64,000 nucleotides of DNA from Rhodococcus maanshanensis NBRC 100610 (GTDB lineage Bacteria; Actinomycetota; Actinomycetes; Mycobacteriales; Mycobacteriaceae): positions 1 through 64,000 of the forward strand of contig NZ_BCXA01000005.1 in the NCBI RefSeq assembly GCF_001894865.1, in the 5' to 3' direction. Positions 1 to 8,192 of this stretch are shown in pieces. How positions within the stretch are numbered: position 1 is the stretch's first letter; every line of letters begins with the position of its first letter. The notes beneath the pieces were generated by a model. That model was given only the letters and a program-made list of their open reading frames with translations, had not been told where the DNA came from and ran no database searches. Position numbers and translations under genes: made by a program.

Positions 1-123
1 GGCCCGGTTGATCGCTTCCGCCGATCCATAGAACAGGCCGGTCCCGATGGCCGAACCCAGCGCGATGAACCTGATGTGCCGGGCTGTGAGACCTCGGGTC
101 AGCGCCGTTGCGGCGGCTTTCAC
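1..123 (-). CDS. Amino-acid permease, N-terminal fragment
   Basis: This is the first 41 codons of a gene that runs off the left edge. It starts at a GTG (123-121) behind a good Shine-Dalgarno sequence (AGGGAG, complement of about 130-135). The visible peptide contains [20 protein letters not shown], the typical first membrane helix of APC-superfamily amino-acid permeases (AnsP/GabP/RocE type), in which the GSAIGTGLF stretch forms part of the substrate path. The full protein would be a 12-TM inner-membrane amino-acid/proton symporter. Substrate cannot be told from this fragment. Confidence 0.8.
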   Translation of the reverse strand, partial: MKAAATALTRGLTARHIRFIALGSAIGTGLFYGSAEAINRA

Positions 124-291
124 TATCGGTCTCCCTGCGAACTACTCGAAACTCGGGCGATGCCCGGACTTGATGATTGCGACCCGCAGCCTAGCCCTGT
201 AATGCAGGTCACCCGCTGTTGCCGGGTCCCATGCGGCGCCTCCGCCACGCCGAAACGCCGACCTCGCTTTCGACCGCTCGACCCGAGCCGC

Positions 292-297
292 TAATAT
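292..297 (+). promoter_or_regulatory. -10 element of the metY leader
   Basis: TAATAT lies 7 nt before the first paired base of the SAM-IV riboswitch, so transcription probably starts at about 303-305 and the aptamer is the very 5' end of the transcript. No convincing -35 hexamer is seen. Confidence 0.5.
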
Positions 298-304
298 CGG
301 GGGC

Positions 305-413
305 GGTCATGAGTGCCAGCATCAAGCCCCGGCTAGCTGGTCGGCAACCCTCCATCCGCGGTGGGGTGCCCCGGGTGATGACCGGGTTGTCCGAGAAACA
401 GTTCGGATGACAA
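305..413 (+). ncRNA. SAM-IV riboswitch upstream of metY
   Basis: The stretch carries the SAM-I/IV core: GGTCAT at 305-310 pairs with ATGACC at 378-383 (P1), and between them are the conserved blocks GAGTGCCAGC, AAGCCCCGGC, CGGCAACCCTCC and CGGTGGGGTGCCCCGGGTGA. A further stem (TTGTC-CGA 387-394 with TCG-GACAA around 403-413) follows P1, as expected for the SAM-IV class, which is largely restricted to Actinomycetales. The class binds S-adenosylmethionine and represses sulfur and methionine genes. I infer that it switches off metY (and probably metX1) when SAM is high. Its output may run through the downstream hairpin at 418-437 or the metY ribosome site at 544-549. Confidence 0.9.
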
Positions 414-417
414 GCGC

Positions 418-437
418 GGGTCCGTCGGGACGGACCC
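418..437 (+). other. 9-bp hairpin after the riboswitch
   Basis: GGGTCCGTC (418-426) pairs perfectly with GACGGACCC (429-437) around a 2-nt turn. No U-run follows, so this is not a classical intrinsic terminator; it may be part of the riboswitch expression platform or a Rho/NusG-dependent pause. Confidence 0.5.
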
Positions 438-471
438 ACAAAAGCGGGCCACGACCCACCGGAGGTTCACC

Positions 472-492
472 ATGTGTTGTTGTCGCAGATAG
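472..492 (+). CDS. Polycysteine leader peptide (uORF) of metY
   Basis: ATG TGT TGT TGT CGC AGA TAG encodes Met-Cys-Cys-Cys-Arg-Arg. A strong ribosome site, GGAGG at 461-465, is placed 6 nt before the ATG, better than the site of metY itself. The ORF sits between the SAM-IV aptamer and metY. Short ORFs with runs of cysteine codons act as cysteine-responsive attenuators in mycobacteria, where stalling at Cys codons raises expression of downstream sulfur genes. By that analogy it should let cysteine shortage raise metY translation or transcription. Downstream, GGCGC/GCGCC (511-515/523-527) and a weak hairpin (CCAA 536-539 with TTGG 544-547) could mask the metY ribosome site. The reading frame is seen directly; its function is inferred. 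Confidence 0.7.
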   Translation: MCCCRR

Positions 493-559
493 GACCCAGT
501 CTTGCCCCCTGGCGCCCGAGCTGCGCCGATCTCCCCCAATTTCTTGGAGTAGACAACAC

Positions 560-1867
560 ATGAGCGAGAACACCCCCGTCACCGACCCCGCTGCCTGGAG
601 CTTCGAGACCAAGCAGATCCACGCGGGCCAGACGTCCGATGCGACGACCAACGCCCGCGCGCTGCCGATCTACCAGACCACGTCGTACACGTTCAACAAC
701 ACCGACCACGCGGCGGCGCTGTTCGGACTGGCCGAGCCGGGCAACATCTACACCCGGATCATGAACCCGACCCAGGACGCGGTCGAGCAGCGGATCGCCT
801 CGCTCGAGGGGGGCGTTGCGGCGCTCCTGCTGGCCTCGGGTCAGGCCGCCGAGACGTTCGCGATCCTCAACCTGGCCGAGGCGGGCGACCACATCGTCTC
901 CAGCCCGCGCCTGTACGGCGGCACCTACAACCTCTTCCACTACACGCTGCCCAAGCTCGGGATCACGGTCAGCTTCGTGGAGGACCCGGACAACCTCGAG
1001 CAGTGGCGCGCGGCCATCCAGCCGAACACCAAGGCCTTCTTCGGCGAGACCATCTCCAACCCGAAGAACGACGTCTTCGACATCCCCGGCGTCTCGGCGG
1101 TTGCCCACGAGAACGGCATCCCGCTGATCGTGGACAACACGGTCGCCACCCCGTACCTGATCCGGCCGCTCGAGCACGGCGCGGACATCGTGGTGCACTC
1201 GGCGACCAAGTACCTCGGTGGGCACGGCACGGCGATCGCGGGCGTCATCGTCGACGGCGGCAACTTCGACTGGACCCAGGGCCGACACACGAACTTCACC
1301 ACGCCCGACCCCAGCTACCACGGCGCGGTGTTCGCCGACCTCGGTGCGCCCGCCTACGCGCTCAAGGCCCGCGTGCAGCTCCTGCGCGACGTGGGTGCGG
1401 CGGTCTCGCCGTTCAACGCCTTCCTCATCAGCCAGGGGCTGGAGACGCTGAGCCTGCGCATCGAGCGGCACGTCGAGAACGCCCAGCGGGTCGCCGAGTT
1501 CCTGCAGGCCCGGCCCGAGGTCACCTCGGTCGCGTACGCCGGCCTGTCCTCGTCGCCGTGGTACGAGCGCGGCCAGAAGCTCGCGCCGAAGGGTGCGGGC
1601 GCGATCGTCGCGTTCGAGCTGGCAGGCGGGGTCGACGCGGGCAAGAGCTTCGTCAACGCCCTCACCTTGCACAGCCACGTCGCCAACATCGGTGACGTGC
1701 GTTCGCTCGTCATCCACCCCGCCTCCACGACGCACTCGCAGCTGACCCCCGATGAGCAGCTGGCGTCGGGCGTGACCCCGGGCCTGGTGCGGCTCGCCGT
1801 CGGCATCGAGGGCATCGACGACATCCTGGCCGATCTCGAGGCCGGTCTCGCGGCGGCGGCATCTTGA
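560..1867 (+). CDS. metY: O-acetylhomoserine sulfhydrylase MetY
   Basis: This PLP enzyme of about 435 residues converts O-acetyl-L-homoserine plus sulfide to L-homocysteine in the cytoplasm (direct sulfhydrylation route to methionine). It has the Cys/Met-metabolism PLP fold: the start of the domain [10 protein letters not shown], the ring-stacking region [20 protein letters not shown], and the Schiff-base lysine in [11 protein letters not shown] (about K217). The chosen ATG follows TTGGAG (544-549) with normal spacing; a longer in-frame extension to 407 would run through the riboswitch and is rejected. It overlaps metX1 by 4 bp, giving a metY-metX operon. Control is by the SAM-IV riboswitch and probably by the polycysteine uORF. 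Confidence 0.95.
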   Translation: MSENTPVTDPAAWSFETKQIHAGQTSDATTNARALPIYQTTSYTFNNTDHAAALFGLAEPGNIYTRIMNPTQDAVEQRIASLEGGVAALLLASGQAAETFAILNLAEAGDHIVSSPRLYGGTYNLFHYTLPKLGITVSFVEDPDNLEQWRAAIQPNTKAFFGETISNPKNDVFDIPGVSAVAHENGIPLIVDNTVATPYLIRPLEHGADIVVHSATKYLGGHGTAIAGVIVDGGNFDWTQGRHTNFTTPDPSYHGAVFADLGAPAYALKARVQLLRDVGAAVSPFNAFLISQGLETLSLRIERHVENAQRVAEFLQARPEVTSVAYAGLSSSPWYERGQKLAPKGAGAIVAFELAGGVDAGKSFVNALTLHSHVANIGDVRSLVIHPASTTHSQLTPDEQLASGVTPGLVRLAVGIEGIDDILADLEAGLAAAAS

Positions 1868-3048
1868 CAGTGCGCTCCGAGTCAGACGCCCGTTCGGCGC
1901 GGCCTCCGCGGGGACCCCTACCGTCCCTCGCGGGGTTCCCGCCGCCGAACGGGCGGTTGACGGGCATCGGCATCGGCCCGTTGGAACTCGAGAGCGGGGT
2001 CGTCCTGCCCGACGTCACCCTCGCCGTGCAGGCGTGGGGAGAGCCGAGCGCCGACCTCGACAACGTCGTGCTCGTCGAGCACGCGCTGACCGGCGACTCA
2101 CACGTCTCCGGTCCCGTGGACGACGAGCACCCGTCGCCGGGCTGGTGGAACGGCATGATCGGCCCCGGCGCCCCCATCGACACCGACGAATGGTGCGTCC
2201 TCGCCACCAACGTCCTCGGTGGCTGCCGCGGTACCACCGGGCCCGCCTCGCTCGACCCGGACGGCCGGGCGTGGGGATCGCGCTTTCCCGAGATCTCCAT
2301 CCGTGACCAGGTGTCGGCGGAGCTCGCGCTGGCCGACCTGCTCGGCATCGAGCGGTTCGCGGCGGTGGTCGGCGGCTCGATGGGCGGCATGCGGACCCTC
2401 GAATGGACGGTCGGCCACCCCGACCGCGTCCGATCCGCCCTGATCCTCGCGGTCGGGGCGCGGGCGACCGCGGACCAGATCGGCACCCAGACCACGCAGA
2501 TCGCCGCGATCACCGCCGACCCCGACTGGCAGGGCGGCGACTATCACGGCACCGGACGGGTGCCCCGCACCGGACTGGGGATCGCCCGTCGGATCGCGCA
2601 CCTGACGTACCGCACCGAGGACGAACTCGACACCCGGTTCGGCAACGCGACGCAGCCGGGCGAGGACACCTGGCACGGCGGCCGGTACGCGGTGGAGAGC
2701 TACCTCGAACACCAGGCCGACAAGCTGGTCGCCCGCTTCGACCCCGGCACCTACGTGCTGCTCACCGAGGCGATGAACCGGCACGACGTCGGCCGCGGCC
2801 GCGGCGGCGTGGAGGCGGCGCTCGCCTCCACCCCCGTCCCGGTGATCGTCGGCGGCGTGGACTCCGACCGGCTCTACCCGCTCCGGCAGCAAGAGGAACT
2901 GGCAGAGCACCTGCCGGGGTGCGACGGGTTGCGCGTGGTGAACTCCCGCTACGGACACGACGGCTTCCTCACCGAGGCCGAATGGGTCACGACGCTGCTC
3001 GGCGAGACCATGGGGCTGGCCAGGGCCGGCCGTGGCTCCGCCGAGTAG
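1864..3048 (+). CDS. metX: Homoserine O-acetyltransferase MetX, copy 1
   Basis: This alpha/beta-hydrolase-fold enzyme acetylates L-homoserine with acetyl-CoA, the first committed step of methionine synthesis, and feeds MetY directly. The nucleophile is in VVGGSMGGM (about S172), the acid in GGVDSDRL (about D333) and the base in YGHDGF (about H365). The 394-aa length is slightly above the usual 370-380 because of the N-terminus. The TTG start overlaps the metY stop (TTGA); a GTG at 1870 is the alternative. The overlap points to translational coupling with metY and to control by the same leader. It is the first of three tandem paralogues and the only one without its own promoter. A regulatory or catalytic specialisation of this copy is possible but not shown by the sequence. 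Confidence 0.93.
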   Translation: MTVRSESDARSARPPRGPLPSLAGFPPPNGRLTGIGIGPLELESGVVLPDVTLAVQAWGEPSADLDNVVLVEHALTGDSHVSGPVDDEHPSPGWWNGMIGPGAPIDTDEWCVLATNVLGGCRGTTGPASLDPDGRAWGSRFPEISIRDQVSAELALADLLGIERFAAVVGGSMGGMRTLEWTVGHPDRVRSALILAVGARATADQIGTQTTQIAAITADPDWQGGDYHGTGRVPRTGLGIARRIAHLTYRTEDELDTRFGNATQPGEDTWHGGRYAVESYLEHQADKLVARFDPGTYVLLTEAMNRHDVGRGRGGVEAALASTPVPVIVGGVDSDRLYPLRQQEELAEHLPGCDGLRVVNSRYGHDGFLTEAEWVTTLLGETMGLARAGRGSAE

Positions 3049-3109
3049 GGCGATTCTCACACTGCCGAACGTATTTTCATTATCACCATTTTTGTGAGCG
3101 CGGGGTCGC

Positions 3110-3115
3110 TACCAT
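3110..3115 (+). promoter_or_regulatory. Leaderless -10 element of metX copy 2
   Basis: TACCAT ends 7 nt before the GTG start at 3123, and there is no Shine-Dalgarno sequence. That is the spacing of a leaderless transcript whose +1 is the start codon. The surrounding sequence ACCATCTGCGCCGTG matches the metX copy 3 promoter closely. Confidence 0.6.
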
Positions 3116-3122
3116 CTGCGCC

Positions 3123-4358
3123 GTGCGCTCGACTGTGATCCACCCCATTTCGACCACCCTCCCGCAACCGCTCGCCACCTTCCCCGCGACAGACGGTTCA
3201 CTGGTCACGGTCGCCATCGGCTCGCTCCGATTGGAGAGCGGCGATGTGCTGCCGGACGTCACCGTCGCCCTCCAGTGCTGGGGCACCCCCAGCCCGGATC
3301 TCGACAACATCGTGCTCGTCGAGCACGCACTGACCGGCGACTCACACGTCACCGGCCCCGCCGACGACCAGCACGCCACCCCCGGTTGGTGGAACGGCAT
3401 GGTCGGCCCCGGCGCCCCCATCGACACCGACGAATGGTGCGTCCTCGCCACCAACGTGCTCGGCGGCTGCCGCGGCACCACCGGACCGAGCTCGCCCGCC
3501 CCCGACGGAAAGCCATGGGGCTCACGTTTTCCCGCGATCTCCGTCCGCGACCAGGTCGAGGCCGAGGTCGCCGTGGCCGACGCCCTCGGCATCCGACGGT
3601 TCGCCTCCGTCGTCGGCGGCTCGATGGGCGGCATGCGGACCCTCGAATGGACGGTCGGCCACCCCGACCGCGTCGGCTCGGCCCTTGTCCTGGCGGTCGG
3701 AGCCCGCGCGACCGCGGACCAGATCGGCACCCAGACCACCCAGATCGCCGCGATCACCGCCGACCCCGACTGGCAGGGCGGCGACTACCACGGCACCGGC
3801 AGGACCCCTGAGGCCGGACTGAGCGTCGCCAGGAGAATCGCGCACCTGTCCTATCGCGCCGAGTCGGGTCTCGACGACGCTTTCGGGAATGCACCGCAGG
3901 CCGGGGAAGATCCGTGGCGCGGTGGCCGATACGCCGTGCAGAGCTACCTCGAATACCAGGCCCGCAAGCTGGTCGCCCGCTTCGAAGCCGGCTCCTACGT
4001 GGTCCTCACCGAGGCCATCAACCGGCACGACATCGGTCGCGGCCGGGGCGGGGTCGCGACCGCCCTGGCGTCGACCCCGGTCCCGGTTGTCGTCGGCGGC
4101 GTCGACTCTGATCGGTTGTTCCCGCTGCGCCAACTCGAGGAGGTGGCGCAGCACCTGCCGGGCTGCGATGGCCTGCGGTTGGTGCGGTCCGCGGATGGGC
4201 ACGACGGCTTCCTCACCGAGGCAGAATGGGTCACCAAACTACTCCGCGAGACTCTGGATTTGGCCCGAATCGGCCGCATCGGGGCCGCTCTCGGGCAAGC
4301 CGAATCAGGGCAGCGCGAGATTTCCGGATTGGCCTCCTCCTGGACGCTTGATCGATAA
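3123..4358 (+). CDS. Homoserine O-acetyltransferase-like MetX, copy 2
   Basis: This second tandem metX paralogue encodes about 411 residues. All three catalytic elements are intact: [20 protein letters not shown] and [12 protein letters not shown]. It has a 30-residue N-terminal extension before [15 protein letters not shown], and a C-terminal tail after LDLARIGRI that copy 1 lacks. The GTG start is set by the leaderless promoter at 3110-3115; in-frame codons upstream read through the end of copy 1 in another frame and are not coding. Its stop codon (4356-4358) lies inside the -10 element of copy 3. It should make O-acetylhomoserine, but a changed acyl donor or acceptor (for example serine) cannot be ruled out for such an extra copy. 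The central part is identical in DNA to copy 3. Confidence 0.88.
   Translation: MRSTVIHPISTTLPQPLATFPATDGSLVTVAIGSLRLESGDVLPDVTVALQCWGTPSPDLDNIVLVEHALTGDSHVTGPADDQHATPGWWNGMVGPGAPIDTDEWCVLATNVLGGCRGTTGPSSPAPDGKPWGSRFPAISVRDQVEAEVAVADALGIRRFASVVGGSMGGMRTLEWTVGHPDRVGSALVLAVGARATADQIGTQTTQIAAITADPDWQGGDYHGTGRTPEAGLSVARRIAHLSYRAESGLDDAFGNAPQAGEDPWRGGRYAVQSYLEYQARKLVARFEAGSYVVLTEAINRHDIGRGRGGVATALASTPVPVVVGGVDSDRLFPLRQLEEVAQHLPGCDGLRLVRSADGHDGFLTEAEWVTKLLRETLDLARIGRIGAALGQAESGQREISGLASSWTLDR
3252..3526 (+). repeat. 275-nt block identical to 4546-4820
   Basis: Base-by-base comparison shows no difference between 3252-3526 and 4546-4820, third codon positions included. A second identical run of 94 nt follows (3544-3637 and 4838-4931). 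Flanking parts of the same two genes differ freely, which points to gene conversion rather than simple recent duplication. Confidence 0.9.
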
Positions 4359-4361
4359 CAT
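4356..4361 (+). promoter_or_regulatory. Leaderless -10 element of metX copy 3
   Basis: TAACAT ends 7 nt before the GTG start at 4369, the same geometry as copy 2 (…TTTGCGCCGTG versus …TCTGCGCCGTG). The TAA of this hexamer is also the stop codon of copy 2. Confidence 0.6.
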
Positions 4362-4368
4362 TTGCGCC

Positions 4369-5589
4369 GTGTCAACGCCAACGATCAACCTCAGCACCCC
4401 CGTCGAGCAGCTCGCGACCGACGCCACCGTGACGGCGGTCATCGCTGAGCCGGGCACCCGCAGCGTCGTCGCGTTTCCGCCGACGGACGGGCGTCTGACC
4501 GAGATCAAGATCGGATCGCTCCAGCTGGAGGGCGGGGGCGTGCTTCCGGACGTCACCGTCGCCCTCCAGTGCTGGGGCACCCCCAGCCCGGATCTCGACA
4601 ACATCGTGCTCGTCGAGCACGCACTGACCGGCGACTCACACGTCACCGGCCCCGCCGACGACCAGCACGCCACCCCCGGTTGGTGGAACGGCATGGTCGG
4701 CCCCGGCGCCCCCATCGACACCGACGAATGGTGCGTCCTCGCCACCAACGTGCTCGGCGGCTGCCGCGGCACCACCGGACCGAGCTCGCCCGCCCCCGAC
4801 GGAAAGCCATGGGGCTCACGCTTCCCGCTGATCTCCATCCGCGACCAGGTCGAGGCCGAGGTCGCCGTGGCCGACGCCCTCGGCATCCGACGGTTCGCCT
4901 CCGTCGTCGGCGGCTCGATGGGCGGCATGCGCGTCCTGGAATGGACGGTTGGCCACCCCGACCGCGTCGGCTCGGCCCTTGCCCTGGCGATCGGCCCGCG
5001 CGCGACCGCGGACCAGATCGGCGGCCAGACCACCCAGATCGACGCCATCACCACGGATCCGAACTGGCAGGGCGGCGACTACCACGGCACCGGCAGGACC
5101 CCGGACTCCGGACTGAGCATCGCCCGCCGGTTCGCGCACCTGTCGTACCGCGGCGAGGCCGCCCTCGACCTGCAGTTCGAGAACGCGACCCAGCACGGCG
5201 AGGACATCTGGCGCGGCGGCCGGTTCGCGGTGCAGAGCTACCTCGAGTACTGCGCGGACAAGCTGGTGACGACCTTCGACGCCGGCTCCTACGTGGTGCT
5301 CAGCGAGGCCGTCAGCCGGTACGACGTCGGCCGTGGCCGCGGCGGGATCGCGGCCGCGCTCGGCTCGTGCCAGGTCCCCGTGGTCGTCGGCGCCATCGAC
5401 TCGGACCGGATCATGCCGCTGCGCCAACTCCAGGCCATGGCGGAGCTGCTGCCGGGCTGCGACGGCCTGCGGGTAGCTCGGTCCGACGCCGGCCACGACG
5501 GCTTCCTCACCGAGGTCGACTGGGTCACCTCGCTGGTCGACGAGACCTTGACGCTGGCCAGGGCGACCCGCGTGAGCACAGCAGCGTGA
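4369..5589 (+). CDS. Homoserine O-acetyltransferase-like MetX, copy 3
   Basis: The third tandem metX paralogue encodes about 406 residues. The triad is kept ([32 protein letters not shown]). Its N-terminus is the longest of the three, with about 45 extra residues before [16 protein letters not shown]. The second half is the most divergent: [14 protein letters not shown] replaces the [14 protein letters not shown] of copy 1, and the strand before the acid reads VVVGAIDSD rather than VIVGGVDSD. These changes near the acid/base elements could alter substrate choice, but that is inference. It has its own leaderless promoter. A strong hairpin follows immediately and ends the locus. Confidence 0.87.
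   Translation: MSTPTINLSTPVEQLATDATVTAVIAEPGTRSVVAFPPTDGRLTEIKIGSLQLEGGGVLPDVTVALQCWGTPSPDLDNIVLVEHALTGDSHVTGPADDQHATPGWWNGMVGPGAPIDTDEWCVLATNVLGGCRGTTGPSSPAPDGKPWGSRFPLISIRDQVEAEVAVADALGIRRFASVVGGSMGGMRVLEWTVGHPDRVGSALALAIGPRATADQIGGQTTQIDAITTDPNWQGGDYHGTGRTPDSGLSIARRFAHLSYRGEAALDLQFENATQHGEDIWRGGRFAVQSYLEYCADKLVTTFDAGSYVVLSEAVSRYDVGRGRGGIAAALGSCQVPVVVGAIDSDRIMPLRQLQAMAELLPGCDGLRVARSDAGHDGFLTEVDWVTSLVDETLTLARATRVSTAA
4546..4820 (+). repeat. 275-nt block identical to 3252-3526
   Basis: This is the partner of the tract in metX copy 2; see that entry. It encodes the conserved [13 protein letters not shown]…[10 protein letters not shown] part of the alpha/beta-hydrolase core. Confidence 0.9.
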
Positions 5590-5590
5590 T

Positions 5591-5625
5591 CGCGGTGCTG
5601 CCGTCGTAACGGCGGCAGCACCGCG
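5591..5625 (+). terminator. Hairpin terminator after the metX array
   Basis: CGCGGTGCTGCCG (5591-5603) is the perfect complement of CGGCAGCACCGCG (5613-5625), with a 9-nt loop. There is no U-run, as is common for high-GC actinobacteria. It lies between the converging metX copy 3 and DUF3017 genes. Confidence 0.7.
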
Positions 5626-5665
5626 ACCCGCGCGCGCACCACGGGCGCCGCGATCACGGCACCCC

Positions 5666-5977
5666 TCAGTCGGTGCCCAACGGATCGATCGAGACCGCCA
5701 ACCACACGATGGCGCCGCCGACCGCGGTCAGCGCCCCGACATCGAAGCGCTGGCCCCGCACGGCCAGCAGCCCCACCCGCTCGGCGGGCAGGCACAGCCG
5801 GAATCCGGCGGCCAGCAGCGTCGCCAGCCCGAACACGAAGGCACCTCGCCGCCACCGGTCGGCGAGCACGAAGACCACCGCGACGAGCACCACCGCGAAC
5901 ACCGCCAGCAGCGGCAGGTTCTTGCGTGCGAAGCGCACCCAACGGTTCGCCGTCGGTGCGGAGGTCTGCGCGGTCAT
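5666..5977 (-). CDS. DUF3017 membrane protein
   Basis: This small integral membrane protein (103 aa) has three predicted hydrophobic segments (LPLLAVFAVVLVAVVFVLA, GAFVFGLATLLAAGFRLCL, ALTAVGGAIVWLAVS). It matches the DUF3017 family, which sits next to folD in many Mycobacteriales. The ATG is 8 bp after the folD stop, so the two are co-transcribed. Function is unknown. Confidence 0.8.
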   Translation of the reverse strand: MTAQTSAPTANRWVRFARKNLPLLAVFAVVLVAVVFVLADRWRRGAFVFGLATLLAAGFRLCLPAERVGLLAVRGQRFDVGALTAVGGAIVWLAVSIDPLGTD

Positions 5978-5985
5978 CGGCGGTG

Positions 5986-6855
5986 CTACTCGGAGCCCGC
6001 TGCGAGCTGCTCCGCGCGCTCCACGACGTTGGTCAGGAGGAAGGCTCGCGTGAGCGGCCCGACGCCGCCGGGGTTCGGCGAGATGAATCCCGCGACCTCG
6101 CGGACGCTGTCGTCGACGTCGCCGCGCAGGCCGTCGGCGGTCCGGCTGACGCCGACGTCGAGCACCGCGGCACCCGGCTTGACCATGTCCGCTGTGATCA
6201 GCCCCGGCACCCCGGCCGCGGCCACGACGATGTCTGCGCGCTCGACCTCGGCCGCGAGGTCCTTGGTCCCGGTGTGGCAGAGGGTGACGGTGGCGTTCTC
6301 GCTGCGACGGGTCAGCAGCAGACCGATCGGCCGGCCGACGGTGACGCCGCGGCCGACGACCACCACGTGCGCGCCGTTGATCGGCACCTCGTAGCGGCGG
6401 AGCAGGTGCACGATGCCGCGGGGGGTGCAGGGCAGCGGCGCCTCCTTGCCCAGCACCAGCCGACCCAGGTTCACCGGGTGCAGTCCGTCGGCGTCCTTGC
6501 CCGGGTCGATCCGCTCGAGCGCGGCGTTCTCGTCCAGATGCTTGGGCAGCGGCAGCTGCACGATGTACCCGGTGCACTCGGGGTTGGCGTTGAGCTCGTC
6601 GATGGTGGCCTCGAGCTGCGCCTGGGTGATGTCTGCGGGCAGGTCGCGCCGGATCGAGGTGATCCCCACCTTGGCGCAGTCGTTGTGCTTGCCGCGCACG
6701 TAGGCCGCGGAACCGGGGTCGTCGCCGACCAGGACGGTGCCAAGCCCGGGCGTGATGCCCTCGGCCTTGAGCGCATCCACTCGGGCTTTGAGATCGATGA
6801 AGATCTCGTCGCGGGTTGCCTTGCCATCCAGGATCGTCGCAGTCACGGCCACCAT
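5986..6855 (-). CDS. folD: Bifunctional methylenetetrahydrofolate dehydrogenase/cyclohydrolase FolD
   Basis: This is the NADP-dependent 5,10-methylene-THF dehydrogenase plus 5,10-methenyl-THF cyclohydrolase, which interconverts one-carbon folates in the cytoplasm. Family marks are [11 protein letters not shown] at the N-terminus, the substrate and catalytic region [32 protein letters not shown], the dinucleotide region [17 protein letters not shown], and the C-terminal [14 protein letters not shown]. The 289-aa length is normal. The start is placed at ATG 6855 by comparison with the family; GTG 6846 is an alternative. It is divergent from the acetyltransferase gene, with only 23 bp between them. 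Confidence 0.93.
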   Translation of the reverse strand: MVAVTATILDGKATRDEIFIDLKARVDALKAEGITPGLGTVLVGDDPGSAAYVRGKHNDCAKVGITSIRRDLPADITQAQLEATIDELNANPECTGYIVQLPLPKHLDENAALERIDPGKDADGLHPVNLGRLVLGKEAPLPCTPRGIVHLLRRYEVPINGAHVVVVGRGVTVGRPIGLLLTRRSENATVTLCHTGTKDLAAEVERADIVVAAAGVPGLITADMVKPGAAVLDVGVSRTADGLRGDVDDSVREVAGFISPNPGGVGPLTRAFLLTNVVERAEQLAAGSE

Positions 6856-6878
6856 TGTTTCAGGTAAGACTGGATGGC

Positions 6879-7400
6879 ATGGCAACGACTCCCGAACAGG
6901 CACCCGATCTCGTCGGCCCGCGGGTGGTGCTGACCGCGATCCGCCCCGAACACCGCGACCGACTGCGCGAGATCCACCGCGAGCCCGAGGTCCGCAGATG
7001 GTGGCAGATTCCCGACGACGACTGGCCCGAGGTCGAGGAACCGGACACCACCAAGTACACGGTGCTGGAGGGCGGTCAGGTCATCGGGTTCGCTCAGTGG
7101 TACTGCGAACCGGACCCCGACTACCGGCACGCCGGGCTGGACCTGTTCCTCTCATCCGGGACGCAGGGTCGGGGCCTCGGCACCGAGGTCGTGCGGGTGC
7201 TGTGCGCACATCTCGTCGACGACCAACGGTTCCACCGGTTGGTCATCGACCCGAAGCTCGCCAACGCCCCCGCGATCGCCTGCTACCGCAAGGTGGGCTT
7301 CAAGGACGTCGGCGTGATGCGCGAGTACGAGAAGAACAAGAACGGCACCTGGGACGACGGGCTGCTGATGGACCTGCTGGCGCGCGAGCTCGTGCGCTGA
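6879..7400 (+). CDS. AAC(6')-like GNAT acetyltransferase
   Basis: This 173-aa GNAT protein carries the acetyl-CoA pyrophosphate loop [14 protein letters not shown] and the motif [18 protein letters not shown]. Both resemble the AAC(6')-Ib group of aminoglycoside 6'-N-acetyltransferases (which read LGKGLGTKLVRAL and NLRAIRCYEKAGF). A strip of acidic residues ([11 protein letters not shown]) precedes the core, as in enzymes that bind cationic sugars. The substrate is not proven; many intrinsic actinobacterial homologues act on other amines. The ATG lies 8 nt after TAAGAC (6865-6870), perhaps a leaderless start. Confidence 0.7.
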   Translation: MATTPEQAPDLVGPRVVLTAIRPEHRDRLREIHREPEVRRWWQIPDDDWPEVEEPDTTKYTVLEGGQVIGFAQWYCEPDPDYRHAGLDLFLSSGTQGRGLGTEVVRVLCAHLVDDQRFHRLVIDPKLANAPAIACYRKVGFKDVGVMREYEKNKNGTWDDGLLMDLLARELVR

Positions 7401-7415
7401 AGCGGGCCCCCACCG

Positions 7416-7625
7416 TCAGCCCTCGGGGTACAGGACGGGCTTCAGCTCCGCCCAAGTCCGTCCCGCCGTCAGGAAATGGGTGTCGGCGACCTCCTCCACG
7501 AACACCATCACATGGGCGGCGTCGTAGCCGAGGTTCTCCGCCACGACCCGACCCACGTCGCTCATTGTCTTCCGGATCGCCTCCGGGGACTTGCCCTGCA
7601 TCGTCTTGATCGTGACCATCGGCAT
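7416..7625 (-). CDS. 4-oxalocrotonate tautomerase-family enzyme
   Basis: This short protein (69 aa) begins Met-Pro-Met-Val-Thr-Ile-Lys-Thr. After Met removal the N-terminal Pro would be the catalytic base of the tautomerase superfamily, and the length fits a 4-OT hexamer subunit. AHVMVFVEEV is the conserved second beta strand. The ATG at 7625 follows AGGAAG. It is divergent from the HxlR regulator and shares the operator region with it, so it is probably the regulated target and acts on an enol or quinone-like toxic compound. The true substrate is unknown. Confidence 0.8.
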   Translation of the reverse strand: MPMVTIKTMQGKSPEAIRKTMSDVGRVVAENLGYDAAHVMVFVEEVADTHFLTAGRTWAELKPVLYPEG

Positions 7626-7642
7626 GCGCTTCCTCCACCACT

Positions 7643-7699
7643 CTGGGTTTGATATTGAAACCCAGCATGACGGAACCTGGGTCTGAAAGTCAAACCTTG
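7643..7699. promoter_or_regulatory. Twin operator between tautomerase and HxlR genes
   Basis: Site 1 (7643-7665) is an inverted repeat, CTGGGTTT-N7-AAACCCAG. Site 2 (7677-7699) repeats the same pattern less perfectly (CTGGGTCT…CAAACCTTG), with start points 34 bp apart. The arrangement fits binding of the HxlR protein, leading to control of the tautomerase and to autoregulation. Confidence 0.65.
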
Positions 7700-7712
7700 G
7701 TAGCCTGGCCGC

Positions 7713-8192
7713 ATGCCGGACCGACGCGCATTGAGAGTTCCGCTCGACGACTGCGGGCTCGCTCGCGCCGTGACGGTGATCGGGGACCGCTGGACGCTGC
7801 TCGTGCTTCGCGAGGCGCATTACGGCGTGACCCGATTCGATGAGATGCGAGCAGACCTCGACATACCGAAGGCCGCGTTGAGTTCGCGGCTGAAGGGGCT
7901 CGTCGACGAGAAACTGCTCGAGCGGCGCCCCTATCAAGAGGAGGGTTCGCGGACTCGGGACGAGTACGTGCTCACCCCCAAGGGCCGCGCACTGTTACCC
8001 GCCCTGATCGCCTTGATGCAGTGGGGCGACCGTTACGCGAGCACGGGAGGCGCACTTCGGTTCCACCATGCCGGGTGCGGCGGGACCGTGACTGCTCGTC
8101 TCGTGTGCGACTGCGGGCATCTCGCCGAACCGGCGGACCTGGTTGCCACCGCAGCCGAGCACGCCGACATCGCAGCGGACGGGAGTCGCTAG
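7713..8192 (+). CDS. HxlR-family transcriptional regulator
   Basis: This is a 159-aa winged-helix protein of the HxlR (DUF24) type. The family's redox-sensitive N-terminal cysteine is at about residue 14 (DDCGLARAVTVIGDRW), followed by the HTH (FDEMRADLDIPKAALSSRLKGL) and the wing (RDEYVLTPKGRAL). It has an extra C-terminal tail with C-GG…C-D-C-GH (residues about 115-135) that may bind a metal. TAGCCT (7701-7706) lies 6 nt before the ATG, so it is probably leaderless. Family members respond to quinones, aldehydes or disulfide stress; the ligand here is not known. Confidence 0.85.
   Translation: MPDRRALRVPLDDCGLARAVTVIGDRWTLLVLREAHYGVTRFDEMRADLDIPKAALSSRLKGLVDEKLLERRPYQEEGSRTRDEYVLTPKGRALLPALIALMQWGDRYASTGGALRFHHAGCGGTVTARLVCDCGHLAEPADLVATAAEHADIAADGSR

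Noticed and set aside
418-437. Hairpin as an intrinsic terminator of the SAM riboswitch
   Set aside because: No U-run follows and the polycysteine uORF lies downstream, so I list it as a hairpin of unknown role rather than a terminator.
407-559. In-frame N-terminal extension of metY
   Set aside because: It would run through the riboswitch hairpin and the polycysteine uORF; the ATG at 560 has its own ribosome site and fits family length.
467-1735. 422-codon open frame antisense to metY
   Set aside because: It mirrors the metY codon pattern in high-GC DNA, has arginine-rich low-complexity translation and no family features.
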